NCBI GenBank assembly: GCA_940671915.1
Contig: CALNVZ010000218.1
Coordinates: 38,696,253-38,760,252, forward strand
Length of the DNA stretch: 64,000 nucleotides
Source of the DNA: Paracentrotus lividus
Lineage: Eukaryota; Echinodermata; Echinoidea; Camarodonta; Echinidae
Reading direction: 5' to 3'
A program made the translations under genes and the position numbers. Shown here piece by piece: positions 10,301 through 38,170 of this stretch. Numbering within the stretch: position 1 is the stretch's first letter; each line of letters opens with the position of its first letter. Under the pieces are notes generated by a model, which was not told the origin of the DNA, did no database searches, and saw nothing but the letters and a program-made list of their open reading frames with translations.

Positions 10301-12672
10301 CTCTCTAAATCTGTCATAAACTAAAGATTTACTATATGGGCCTGGCCCGTATTCCATAAAAGCACGAAATTTAAGCATTTTTGCTTATCTTTAAAATGCG
10401 TATTCCATAAATACGGCTTACTAAGAATTCTGTTCAAGCCTATTTTTGGCAGTGAAGCATAAATTCTTAGATTTTTGCTAAGTCAAAAGTCTTAAATGGA
10501 ATTGCTCCTTCAAATCGCACATTAAAAAATGAGAATTTTATCCTAACTTTAAGCCCACTTCCTAGTGGCTTAACTTTAATGTTGATTATATGGCAAGCTC
10601 ATTTGAGACCACAAACATTAAAAATGACGATATTAATAAAATTCAGAATTTCACTTGATGCTTTCTGACCTCAGACAAAGTGCTTAACGTGTTTGGTATA
10701 AAGGCTAAGAATTTTTTTTTCCGGGACAAAATCTTAGAAAAATACTTAGACTTAAGACAAATTGCTTAAAGGGGAAGTTCACCCTGGAATTTTATTGGTC
10801 TTAAAAAATGCAGAAAAATGAAAGAAAAATATGAGTGAAGGTTTGGTGAAAATCGACCAAAATATGATGAAGTTATGAATATTCAAAGTTTTGATTCTGT
10901 GACGTCACGTGCGAGCAGATCTCCTATGTGTTATGTAGTGTAAATTCCATAAAATGTCATTTTTTTCAGAAGAAAATAATTATGTCACCTGTCTGGTCGA
11001 TATACCATCAAACATAATATTCATATACATGACTATATCAAATTGACCCATTCCTTTATCAAGAACCATGACAAAAAGACAAATTTAAGGAATTTACATA
11101 CACAACCAATGGGAGAGCTGCTCGCACGTGACGTCACAGAATCAAAACTTTAAATATTCATAACTTCGCTATTTTTTGGTCGATTTTCTTCAAACTTTCA
11201 CTAATATTTTTCTTTCATTTTTCTTCATTTTTTAAGACCAATAAAATTCCAGGGTGAACTTCCCCTTTAAGTATAGTTGTGGAATACGGGCCCTGGATTA
11301 GGTTTAGGTTTGCGAAAGGGTTTATTTGGGGTTTAAGCTAAGGGTTAGGTATATGATCAGGTTTAATTCAGAGAAGAGATTATCTATTTTATTAGTGACA
11401 TGGATTTATTACAAGACAATTGTCAATGGAGCAACTCTCATAGACCCACAGGTTAACCCGTTGTATACTGAGAACTTTTTATAAGGTCGAATGAATAGTG
11501 ATAGTCAAGCATGCTTGCAAGAATTTCTTTCCATTTAAAGGTGAAACAAAGACAGCTTTAAATAGAGCAATGTCAGATTTATTTAAATTATAGAAGGACT
11601 TTATGTTTATGCAATCATGAGGGAAATGAACGGTCGACAAGAGATATGTTCTATGTTTCTTCAGCCCGCATATATGCGGGCTTAGTATACAACGGGTTAA
11701 TATATTATTTCATCATTAAATTTCTTTTTCATAAAAGATGAGGCAATATATATTTGTTGTCAAATTGATTTTACAGGTCATGGATGAGTTGACACCCAAG
11801 GCCACAGGGCATGAAGCTAAGATTGAGAGGAGATACATCCGAGCCCAAGAGAGGAGACAAAGGGAGTCCAGCCCTGGACTAGGAGTCGAGAACAAGTCTA
11901 TTATGGGAGGACCGTAAGTATATAAGAGAGAGAGAGAGAGGAGAGAAAAAGAGTCTGGCCCTGGACTAGGAGTTGAGAACAAGTCTATTATGGGAGGACC
12001 GTAAGTATATAAAAGAGAGAGAGAGAAGAGAAAAGGAGTCTAGCCCTGGACTAGGAGTTGAGAACAAGTCTATTATGGGAGGACCATAAGTATATAAGAG
12101 AGAGAGAGAGAGAGAGAGGAGAGAAGGGGAGTCTAGCCCTGGACTAGGAGTTGAGAACAAGTCTATTTTTGGAGGACCATAAGTATATAAGAGAGAGAGG
12201 AGAGAAAGGGAGTCTAGCGCAGGACTAGGACTAGAGAACAAGTCTATTATGGGATGGGAGTCTTAGCCAACTTCTTGAACAGTAGGTATCAGCATGCCTA
12301 TTTCTTTTATTTTTCTTTTGTACTGCTTTGTTAGGCATGCACATCACAAAAAATTTGTGTCCTATGATTACCTGCCTCGACTGTCTCTATAAATGTTCTG
12401 TCACTTTGCAAATTCGCTTCAGTTTGCCTGCTTTCGCTGCTCTGTGAGAGACCCTCATTAGGTTTTCTTTTTCATTGCTTTATTTTCATCTCCTCAGGAG
12501 CTACGATGACGTGATGGCGAGGCGAAGGCAGAAGGCTGAGGACAAGAAGGATAACATGCAGCATAAAGCCAACATGAAATTAACTGAATATCAGCTTAAA
12601 GAACAGGCAAAGATGAAGGCACTGTTTGAAATGGCAAAGGCAAATAAGAACGAGAATTCGCTCTGGAAATGA
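3986..12672 (+). CDS. SCI1-like nuclear protein (10 coding exons)
   Basis: Coding exons are 3986-3999, 5538-5641, 6259-6366, 6990-7054, 7715-7807, 8039-8101, 9400-9576, 10110-10205, 11777-11913 and 12498-12672. All have GT/AG borders, and the phases join into one frame of 344 codons ending in TGA (343 residues). The protein begins MPKAKAKKSK. It has a Ser-rich acidic stretch (about residues 16-40) and a Lys-rich stretch (41-75). A conserved block, KDDYYSKSKEFRVWL through KKFVKKWNSGKL to YYKGI (about 78-137), follows. The C-terminal half (about 208-343) is charged and probably helical. The conserved block resembles the plant style cell-cycle inhibitor 1 (SCI1) family, nuclear proteins associated with splicing factors. 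That link is recalled, not searched. The role in animals is unknown to me. The composition suits a nuclear or nucleolar RNA-processing protein. The ATG chosen is the first one consistent with the exon chain. 5' UTR exons cannot be seen. Confidence 0.8.
4318..4440 (+). repeat. (GA)n microsatellite in intron 1 of gene 1
   Basis: Perfect (GA)n at about 4319-4343 is followed by imperfect GA-rich sequence and an A-run. It is open in several frames because of composition and is not coding. Confidence 0.75.
4533..5133. mobile_element. Fold-back element containing a 185-bp tandem duplication
   Basis: Arms of about 110 bp pair: the left contains AGACCGAGGCTGCTCTGTC and the right its near complement GACAGAGCAGCCTCGGTCT. 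Both arms end internally at a GTTCAA / TTGAAC junction next to CTGCAGT. Between them lie two head-to-tail copies of a 185-bp segment, starting near 4672 and 4857. The copies differ at a handful of positions. The whole unit lies in intron 1 of gene 1. Confidence 0.7.
4672..5041 (+). repeat. Two-copy 185-bp tandem duplication
   Basis: CTATAAGATTAAG at 4675 recurs at 4860, and the following 180 bases match closely (for example CCACTTACCGCATCTGGAAG in both). It is the interior of the fold-back element at 4533-5133, so the element grew by internal duplication. Confidence 0.8.
6756..6970 (+). repeat. (CT)n tract running into the exon 4 acceptor of gene 1
   Basis: Blocks of (CT)n up to about 30 bases, broken by two copies of TTCCCCTTTGCTTCCTCCC, end about 20 bases before the AG at 6988-6989. 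The array therefore forms or extends the polypyrimidine tract of exon 4. Long Pro/Leu/Ser reading frames across it come from composition alone. Confidence 0.75.
7384..7562. mobile_element. Small fold-back element
   Basis: GTCCCCTCCCTTTATAATGA at the left pairs with TCATTATAACGGGAATGGAC at the right with a few mismatches, giving a MITE-like unit of about 180 bp in intron 4 of gene 1. It is non-coding. Confidence 0.5.
8211..8420. mobile_element. MITE with CAGGGGGGTGTTTCAC ends
   Basis: Inverted arms of about 45 bp pair almost perfectly: CAGGGGGGTGTTTCACAAAG at the left against CTTTGTGAAACACCCCCC at the right. They continue through AGTTAAGTAGACTTAA. A related element with the same CTTTGTGAAACACCCCCTGG end is at 31917-32301. 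This copy is in intron 6 of gene 1. Confidence 0.75.
8558..8688. mobile_element. Small fold-back element
   Basis: GGGTGATGACTCACTAACAG and AAAATCAATCCCAACT at the left pair with AGTTGGGATTGATTTTAAAT and TTAGTGAATCACCCAA at the right. The unit is about 130 bp, non-coding, in intron 6 of gene 1. Confidence 0.6.
8844..9309. mobile_element. Fold-back element of about 465 bp
   Basis: Left end GGCCCATATTCTCAAAGG pairs with right end TTTGAGAACTTGGGCC. Inner arms GGACTGAAACCATGGATTA and ATGGTTTCAGTCCATGG, and TTTGTGTAATAATAAC and ATTATTACACAAA, also pair. It is a non-coding MITE in intron 6 of gene 1. Confidence 0.65.
10339..11296. mobile_element. Outer fold-back element split by a later MITE
   Basis: The ends CCTGGCCCGTATTCCA and TGGAATACGGGCCCTGG pair. 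The right remnant is only about 25 bp, because a TTAA-bounded element (10766-11270) was inserted inside. The layout gives relative ages: this element is older. Confidence 0.6.
10766..11270. mobile_element. Long-arm TTAA MITE (piggyBac-type ends)
   Basis: The element starts TTAAAGGGGAAGTTCACCCT and ends in the reverse complement, AGGGTGAACTTCCCCTTTAA. Arms pair over about 150 bp, including CTGTGACGTCACGTGCGAGC on the left and GCTCGCACGTGACGTCACAG on the right. TTAA at both ends fits piggyBac-type insertion. It lies in intron 8 of gene 1 and has no coding capacity. Confidence 0.8.
11453..11700. mobile_element. TTAA-bounded MITE with internal palindrome
   Basis: TTAACCCGTTGTATACTGAG at the left pairs with CTTAGTATACAACGGGTTAA at the right. 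Just inside the right arm lies the perfect palindrome GCCCGCATATATGCGGGC. The unit is 248 bp and ends 76 bases before exon 9 of gene 1. Confidence 0.7.
11866..12260 (+). repeat. Minisatellite made from exon 9 3' end plus splice donor
   Basis: The last 48 or so coding bases of exon 9, its donor and the following GA-rich sequence recur downstream. Four further imperfect units begin near 11950, 12035, 12125 and 12208. Donor positions are 11914 (real), 12001 (GTAAGT intact), 12086 and 12179 (GT changed to AT), so periods are 87, 85 and 93 bases. The last unit is incomplete. Reading through the true donor meets TAA at once, so use of the second donor would truncate the protein. Confidence 0.85.
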
Positions 12673-12949
12673 GAGAATGAGAGCAGAGACTCAATAGAAA
12701 TCATCATCTATGATGATAATTAAATAGCCCCTTGACCGGGGGCGATCAGAACGTGAGCCCTTCCTTGAAATCAGAAGGTTTATATCCACTTAGTCTGCCA
12801 GCAGTTGGTCCAATTTTCTGATTGTCTAATACCTCATGGGTACCCCCGTTCAGTTTACTGACAATGTGGTCTTACTTCTGCTTTGTCTAATCCGTTGCCA
12901 TCTTGTCTAATCTATCAAATTTTCAAATTACATTTTCTTCTAATTCTAA

Positions 12950-12955
12950 AATAAA
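12950..12955 (+). terminator. Candidate polyadenylation signal of gene 1
   Basis: AATAAA lies 278 bases after the TGA of gene 1 in AT-rich sequence and is the first canonical signal I see downstream. A cleavage site cannot be confirmed from sequence. Confidence 0.4.
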
Positions 12956-13468
12956 TATATCGTCTATTACCTGTTTGTTAACCTATATATGACAGAGATT
13001 TCCCAATGGTCAATCCCTTTTTGATCCTCAAATTGGCAAATTTTATAACTTTATTTCACTCCTGCAACTTTAAAAAAAATAAAATTAATAATTAACAACA
13101 CTTTAACAATGAAAATTACAAACTGCATAAAAAAAGTTGCCAATTTGTTACTAAAAAAATAGCGATTATTCATATTTCCTCGCGTTGCCAATTTAGAGAT
13201 TTTAATGATTATTTTCATTTAAAGTGTTCTAACTCAGACACCGTTCAACGTACAGTGGCAGCAAAAAATCTCTTTGTGTCAGTGATTTTTTATCTTTTCT
13301 GTTGATGTGTAATTCATATTCTACAATATTCTTGTTTCAAAGATAATGCGTCACTAAAAGGAGACATTGTCCTTGATGGGTTAAATGCGATTGATTAAGT
13401 GGTTTTAGACCAACAAGACATTGGGCAAATGAGCATTAGACAAAGTGATGGGTTGGCCCACAAATGGT

Positions 13469-13705
13469 TTACTGTATTCGCTGTTATTTTTCGCACGATT
13501 AATTTTTCGCGCTGAGCGGCCTCAAAGAATGTTCACAGGTTCTTGAATTCGCGCTGCATTTTAGTAAGCACGCAATTGAATGCACCCAATACATGCATAA
13601 AAGAGCATGCTCATAAATTCGCGCGTTTTTTAATTCGCACCTGCTGATCTTCGGGCGAAATCTGTGAAAATTGATGTACCGCGAAAATTTCCACGATTAC
13701 AGTAA
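13469..13705. mobile_element. Fold-back element with TTACTGTA ends
   Basis: TTACTGTATTCGC at the left pairs with GATTACAGTAA at the right. Inner AATTTTTCGCGC and GCGAAAATTT stretches add to the pairing. It is about 237 bp and non-coding. Confidence 0.5.
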
Positions 13706-14464
13706 TTGATTGTTGACATTATAATCAAAGCTGCACATATACGTTATGCATTTGAAATGAAATGACGGTAGTTTGCTTGGAATATTCAGCAAACTCATTT
13801 ATTTATGAATCGAGCATGTAACATAACTTTGACAATTTAATGTTAAAAACCAAGTGCTGCACTTTTTGGCTTTGCATTTTTACACTGAGTATTTAGCTCT
13901 AGATAAAGGCACAAGTAGGAAAAAAGATGTTTCCATATTTTTCTTGGGTCGAAGCCCAAAAAAGTGGTTTTGGACATGAAATTTATGGGGTGACGGTACT
14001 CAAAGATATATGAACAAATAAGTTTGCTTGTGTATTATTTGAAAGAGCAATGGTTAAAGTTTATTTTTTAACAGTAATATGCCCTGTTACTTCCACGCAA
14101 TAAGACTTTTTTTCTGAGACACTCTGTATAATGATTGGAGGGCTACACCTTGCATTTGTCAATAGATTTCAATAGGATAGGTGGATTCTGACAAAGACAG
14201 CCATGCTGGGCATGTGCTTATTATATTTTATTGAAAAACAAAAGCATTGAGAAGAAATATATATGGCAATGTTAATGAGTTATGGATGTGTTTTAGCAAT
14301 TAAACATTTAAAATAATTTGAAAAAATGAGCAAACCCAGTAGCGGACGCAGGCCGGAGTCACACAATGAAAGTACCGGGCCCATGCGTAAACATAATAGA
14401 GCCGCTTTTGTCCCCACACAATTGGGCCCCCGAAATGCATTCAATTCGATTTTCTTGGATCCGC

Positions 14465-14530
14465 GCCTTCAAACCCATCACCTTCGAGTACTAGAAATGC
14501 GCTCTACCGACTGAGCTATGGCAAGCCCTT
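14465..14530 (-). repeat. tRNA-like segment, probable SINE head
   Basis: On the minus strand GGGCTTGCCATAGCTCAGTC continues into GGTAGAGCGC, a good D-arm and A box. It is followed at a plausible distance by GGGTTTGAAGG, a degenerate B box. The acceptor stem cannot be closed, so this is not a functional tRNA gene. Flanking ATGAGCAAA and TTTGCTCAT inverted sequences (about 14326 and 14620) suggest it lies inside a larger element. Confidence 0.4.
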
Positions 14531-15255
14531 ACGTCAATGTACGTCCCAGAGAACCCCTTAGCTTTCAATGCTCTGTAAGAAGGTCTTGGGTTCAAATCCC
14601 ATTGGAATCCCATTTTCTTTGCTCATTTTTTCATATTATGTATTTACGGTCAGTTTCACTCTATGTTCAAAATTGATTGTAATTGTTACTTGTAACTTTA
14701 TCATTGCAGTGCGAATTCTTTTTTAATCCTTTTTTTTTTTTTAATCTCTGAGTGATGTCTTTTTTTAATGGGATATATAGGATAAGATTTATATTGAGTG
14801 TTGGTAATAGTTATGATACTATGATTTATATTTTGTTTGTCATGAAGAGTAGCAATGGATTTTGAGGACGTTTGTTATATTGAAGTGTTAATTTCTGCCT
14901 CTTTAAAGCTTGACTTGAGTTTCGACAGCTAAAGTAAATTGGAATAAATCGGCCGAAATATAAAGCCCTCAAATTGTTCTATTTACATTATACGAACTCC
15001 ACATTAGATAATGTTAATGTTTAATATAAAAGTTTGATTAAATTTTGAAAGGTCAATTTAGGCAATGGTTATTCAGCTATTTTGTCAGCTCTCTCAATAT
15101 ATTTACAAAGAATTTGTAAAAAAAAATCAAAGGCATACAATGCCCATGTATATACACTTAGCACTTGGTTACTATATTGATGGCCTAATCGATTATCTTT
15201 ATTTGCTCTTTACAATTGGTGGTCTTACAGAGGCATCAGAAGCCTATGCGGAAAG

Positions 15256-15313
15256 AAAGCATTGGTGGGGCAAGCCATTGTGTGTTACTAATGGCTTGCC
15301 CCACCTATGCTTT
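15256..15313 (+). other. 58-nt near-perfect hairpin
   Basis: The 24-base arms, starting AAAGCATTGGTGGGGCAAGC and ending in AATGGCTTGCCCCACC plus TATGCTTT, pair with a single mismatch around a 10-base loop. It has the size and shape of a small pre-miRNA, but a MITE remnant is at least as likely. Confidence 0.5.
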
Positions 15314-15858
15314 GAATTCTCAGAGCAGATCGACGGGTCTGTGGTCATATACAAATTACATTATTATTGTTAGTATTTTCATTATTACCTCACAACTATT
15401 AAGATATCTTTATGTTTTTTTTGTGCGTTCATGTCAACAATTTTGTTGAAAATAATAACATATTTCTACCTTTTAAAATTCTTCCATTTTCACCACTAAG
15501 CATTCAATTTAAGGAGATATATTAGTATTATGAACTTTTAATTGCCTCTATTAGGTTGTATTAAGGGGCTCCTTCTGTGTATCTTTGTGTCATAATAACA
15601 ACTTCTAAGATATTTGCATCAAATTGATGCAATAAATTTTGTGGCCATTTTAGCAATACATGAAAAATTTTATTTTTGTACATGATCGTTATTTGGCCGA
15701 GGTATTGTGATGTATATATTCATTGTTGGAAATGATGTAAATAAGCAAAGAAAGATAACATGAAATATTATATGTATGGTTTACCAATATAAGTGTCCAC
15801 TTTTCTTATTCAAGCTGAAGGATTTATTGTAAGCACATAATAACAATGAGAACGGTAA

Positions 15859-16075
15859 GAGAGAGAGAGAGAGAGAGCAAGAGAGAGAGGGAGGAAGAGA
15901 GAGAGAGGAAGAGAGACAGAGAGAGAGAGGGGGAGAGAGAGAGCAAGAGAGAGAGGGAGGAAGAGGGAAGAGAGAGAGAGGGGGGGGGGGGGGGGGGGAG
16001 AGAGAGAGGGAGAAGGAGAGAGAGAGAAAGAAATAGATGGAGAGAGAGAGAGATAGGAGTGATACTAGGAGGGGG
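15859..16075 (+). repeat. (GA)n tract with poly-G run
   Basis: Nearly continuous GA-rich sequence includes a G-run of about 18 bases near 15981-15998. GA-rich sequence continues more loosely to about 16330. It lies 0.7 kb upstream of the CCDC174 start codon. The reading frames over it (Arg/Glu on one strand, Ser/Leu on the other) are products of composition. Confidence 0.8.
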
Positions 16076-16771
16076 GTAAAAGAAATGGAAAGAAGAGAGA
16101 GAAACGTATAGGGAGAGAGAAAAGAAACGGTGGTAGGGAAATCTGAAAGACCGAGGATAGAGGGGCTTAGTGGGGGGGGGGTCAGATTTCAGGGAGACAG
16201 AGGTAGTGATGGAGATATTGAGATAGAGAGGGGAGGGGTAGAGAAAGGGCGGGCTGGAGAGAGGAGATAGAAGTTCAGGGAGACAGAAGTGCATGGTGAA
16301 GAAATGGAGAGAGAGATCGAGACTGATGAAAAAGAAAAGAGCACAAGTAGGAGGAAAGGAATAAATCAAATATTACTAATAATAAACATGGAGGAAAGGT
16401 GTTGAAATAAAGCCGGTATACTTGGCCTGCAAATACATTTTGGGCATCAATTTGTTTCACCCTCGTGATGGATCACAGATTTGGCACTGATTTGGATGAA
16501 TTCGATTTTTTTTAAAAGCCTAAATCTAGATTATAGCATGAAAAAAAAATCTGCAGAATGGGGTAATTTATAAACTATTCGAAGGAAGGAAAATCATCTA
16601 GTCGTCAGAATTAGAGTGTACAATGAATGATAATTTATAATACGGCACATATTTTATAGCACCAGTATTATGTGAGGGAAACAAATTTTTCTTTCCCCTT
16701 CAAAGATACCGCAATTGAATGTAGAATCTTATCTTCGGTTTCCAGTAGCTGCTAGAATTAATGCTTCAAAC

Positions 16772-34947
<18,176 letters not shown>

Positions 34948-35434
34948 AATGTTTTGTAAAATGTATCCTATATTTCAATGTTACATTATTATTATTATTA
35001 TTATTATTTATTCAGCATTTCAAAATACATGAATTATACAATACAAAATACAGAACAATAGGATATGCATGACATAATAGAAATGACCTGGAAGAGAGAT
35101 GAAGGGGCTGCCTGGGTTTGGAAAAGGTTAACTAAATGACCATTGATATGACATTCATATCAAAACAAAGTTATGCTGGAAATACTTTATAACAGGGTCA
35201 TCGGTACCAGAACATTTTGATTGCTATGTACATGTACATGTGTATATCAGAAGTGGATGAACATTTCAAGAGAAAACAGATTCATTTCATTTGACTGTAT
35301 TCTGTTATATCAGATATTCGTTGACATACATGTACATGTCACAAGTTTCCATTATACATATAACAAGTAATAAGATTATATAAAAATATATGTGCATCGA
35401 GCACAGATGATTATATCTGTAGATCGCAGCTATT

Positions 35435-35486
35435 GAATATTCCCATTTCCTGAAGGGCTTTAGCCCTAAAGGAAATGGGAATATTC
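35435..35486 (+). other. Perfect 17-bp-stem hairpin
   Basis: GAATATTCCCATTTCCT and AGGAAATGGGAATATTC are exact complements around an 18-base loop. The loop itself contains AGGGCTTTAGCCCT, a second small hairpin. Its role is unknown; it may be a palindromic repeat end. Confidence 0.7.
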
Positions 35487-35869
35487 TATCGCTAAGATCT
35501 ATAGATTTTAACCATCCGTGCGAACAAAGGCACCGTATATTTGTTTTATATCCATCATCGAAAAGTTTAGAATCTAGGGTCTAGATCTAGTTTAGATCTA
35601 AATTAATATTTAATAGAAAATGTAGATTCTAACTTGATAGTTGCAACTAAAATTGATCAATTCATCTTACTCACCTGGCTGCGCTGCATACGTAGTCTAG
35701 GCATAGATCTAGAAGGTTTTCTTTTTTCCACCATGGGTCCCACTCCGATGAAAGTGAAATTAAATAGTTTAAGTTTGCATCGGAATCCAAAAACACAATC
35801 CAACAAAAGTTGGCTGGCGAAAATCTAACGGTGAAGTCCAAAACTTTAGAACTCTATTTACACTATATA

Positions 35870-36755
35870 CAGTGTGTCCCACAAAAAATGCTAATGGCAC
35901 TTTAGATGGGTATAATATTAAAATTACAATATTATATTGCTTATAACTTTACATCCGTAAACTACAATTTGTTTTCTACAACTGGATGAAATTTTATGTG
36001 ATATGGTCCAAGAATCACAAAGATATGAGCATTTTGTCATTACACATCAGGAAACCTCTCCATCCAAGTTTGTATTGAGTAGTACCGGATGTATTCAATA
36101 AAACAAACCCAAGTTTGATCATTAATACTTTGATAAATATTTCAGTAGTAATTGTGAAATTTATATCACTGTAAAGTGCAACTCATTACCATTTTAATGA
36201 TACCTTTTTCAGCTCATCACTGAACCCCATTGTTTTAAAAATGTCTTGCAAAATTGTGAGTGGTTCACTTTCACGCTCATTGATGATCAAAGTTGGGTTT
36301 CCTTTCAGGCACAATTGAATAACGCATCTCAAAGAGCATGACAGTGAACATTCACAATTTTGCAAGACTTTTTCAGAACAATGGGGTTCAGTGATGCGTG
36401 ATGTTGGTGAGCTGAGGGACAAATCATTAGAACGGTAAGGAGTTGCACTTTACAGTGATATAAATTTCATAATCACTACTGAAATATTTTTCAAATTATT
36501 AATGATCAAACTTTGGTTTCTTTTATTCGATATACCCGGTACTACTTAATATAAAACTTGGATGGAGAGGTTTCCTGATGTGTGATGAAAAAATGCTCAT
36601 ATCTTTGTGATAATTGGACCATATGACATAAAATTTCATCCAGTTACAGAAGATGAATTGTAGTTTACGGGTGTAGAGATATAAACAATATAATACTGTA
36701 GTTTTAATATTATACCCATCTAAAGGGCCATTAGCATTTTTTGTGGGACACACTG
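35870..36755. mobile_element. Mariner-type fold-back with arms meeting near the centre
   Basis: The ends CAGTGTGTCCCACAAAAAAT and ATTTTTTGTGGGACACACTG are inverted repeats flanked by TA, the signature of the Tc1/mariner superfamily. Pairing runs most of the length. For instance, CAATGGGGTTCAGTGATG near 36380 pairs with CATCACTGAACCCCATTG near 36220. The unit is 886 bp with no transposase. Confidence 0.85.
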
Positions 36756-37579
36756 TACAGTTGACTCTTTCAGAGAGTTATTTGTGAATGATGTTCACAA
36801 CACAACCATGGAAATGGTATTGTGGTTGTGTCACATTTTGGTTGCTCCCCATGTCAAAATTCATGTTCATGTTGGCATGGTTGGTAGTGGTACAGTCTTG
36901 AATTGGAATGGCATTAGGAATTTGTTCCATTACCCTCTCCAGTTGGCTGTAGTGAAAATCTTTTCAGCGTCATCAGCTGATTCGTCATTTAGGCCTACCT
37001 GGGCTTGGTGACTGACGTTGGTACTTGGCTGACTAACTGTAGGCCTAGATCCAGTGGCAGTGGCAGTAATGTTGGCGTTTATACCTGTCAATAGTGTTTG
37101 GGACATTCTCTGTTTTTAATTCTCGCTAGTTCATACATATTTCTTGATAGAGGTCTCCGAACGATGGCCCAATACAGTCATGATGTCTCGTGAGCTGTAG
37201 CCAGCATGGTCTTGCAAGTAGCACTGGTTGCTCGAAGAGAATGATTCATATAACTCCTTGAACATCCAGGACTCTCACTTATATTTTTGGTCATGATAGC
37301 GAGGGTGCTTTTGCCAAGAGGCATGTATGCATACCATGATTGATCATCTTCACTAACCTGATTTTTGGGCCTTTGCTACATCCATTCGCATTAATTGCGG
37401 GTTCAGTTTAGCAATGTATGTCTTCAGGGTTGTGACTGGGCAACAAGGATTTTCCAGGCAGGGCATGCATCTGACCACCTTAACTTACTTTGTCATCACT
37501 CTGATGCACAGTGGGCCAGAATGCCTTCAAACCGTGCCAAAATTATTTACTCATTGAATATGGTTAATAAAGTTTTTAT

Positions 37580-38170
37580 AAGTCAGTAACTAAGGGTTTT
37601 TAGACCCGTAGAATCCGATGAGCGTATTTTCAAATCCATATGACGTCAGCAAAATGCTGTATTCTGATTGGACAATACAAAAATGCATTGTTACACGTTG
37701 AAAACATGCATATCGCTTTGACCAGTTTGCCTGTAAAGGGGTTTCTCTACCCAAGGAACACATTTATTGCATATTTTAATTGCTCTGACGTCATAAAAAT
37801 AATGTTTTCTGATTGGATAAGGTGCAAATGAATTTTATCTCACAAAATTTTCATATATTTGATAGATGAAATTTCGTTAGGGTTTCTTGACCTAAGGAAC
37901 ATATTTATTGTGTATTTGAATTAGACATCATCAAAATACTGTTTTTTGATTGGATAAGTTATACATTCATTTTAACACATATAACTGTTCATTAATTTGA
38001 TAACAAAGTGGAACATTAAGGGTTTCAGGACTTAAAAAACACAGTTGGACAAAATTAAAATTGCTCTGATCTAATGAAAGTGCACCAACATCATCAAAAT
38101 TATGTTATCTGATTTGAATAGACATACTGTGTATTCATTGTGTAGACATTGAACTTTTCTAAGATTTTCT
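37580..38170 (+). repeat. Degenerate four-unit tandem repeat
   Basis: Four units each begin AGGGTTT and carry a TGACGTCA-like or CATCAAAAT segment followed by TCTGATTGGA. They start near 37585, 37737, 37880 and 38018. Units are roughly 115-150 bases and diverge progressively to the right. Confidence 0.6.

Larger units (their letters stand above)
12673..16771. other. Intergenic DNA between gene 1 and CCDC174
   Basis: It holds the 3' UTR of gene 1, with a candidate AATAAA polyadenylation signal at 12950-12955. It also holds a fold-back element (13469-13705), a tRNA-like SINE head (14465-14530), a strong short hairpin (15256-15313) and a long GA/poly-G tract (15859-16075). The CCDC174 promoter should be in the last 700 bases. 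I cannot define it further. Confidence 0.5.

Noticed and set aside
14465-14530. Functional tRNA gene
   Set aside because: A and B boxes are tRNA-like, but the acceptor stem does not close and the B box is degenerate. A SINE head fits better.
15824-16460. Minus-strand 181-codon Ser/Leu/Pro frame
   Set aside because: It is the complement of a GA microsatellite with a poly-G run, so the open frame reflects composition only.
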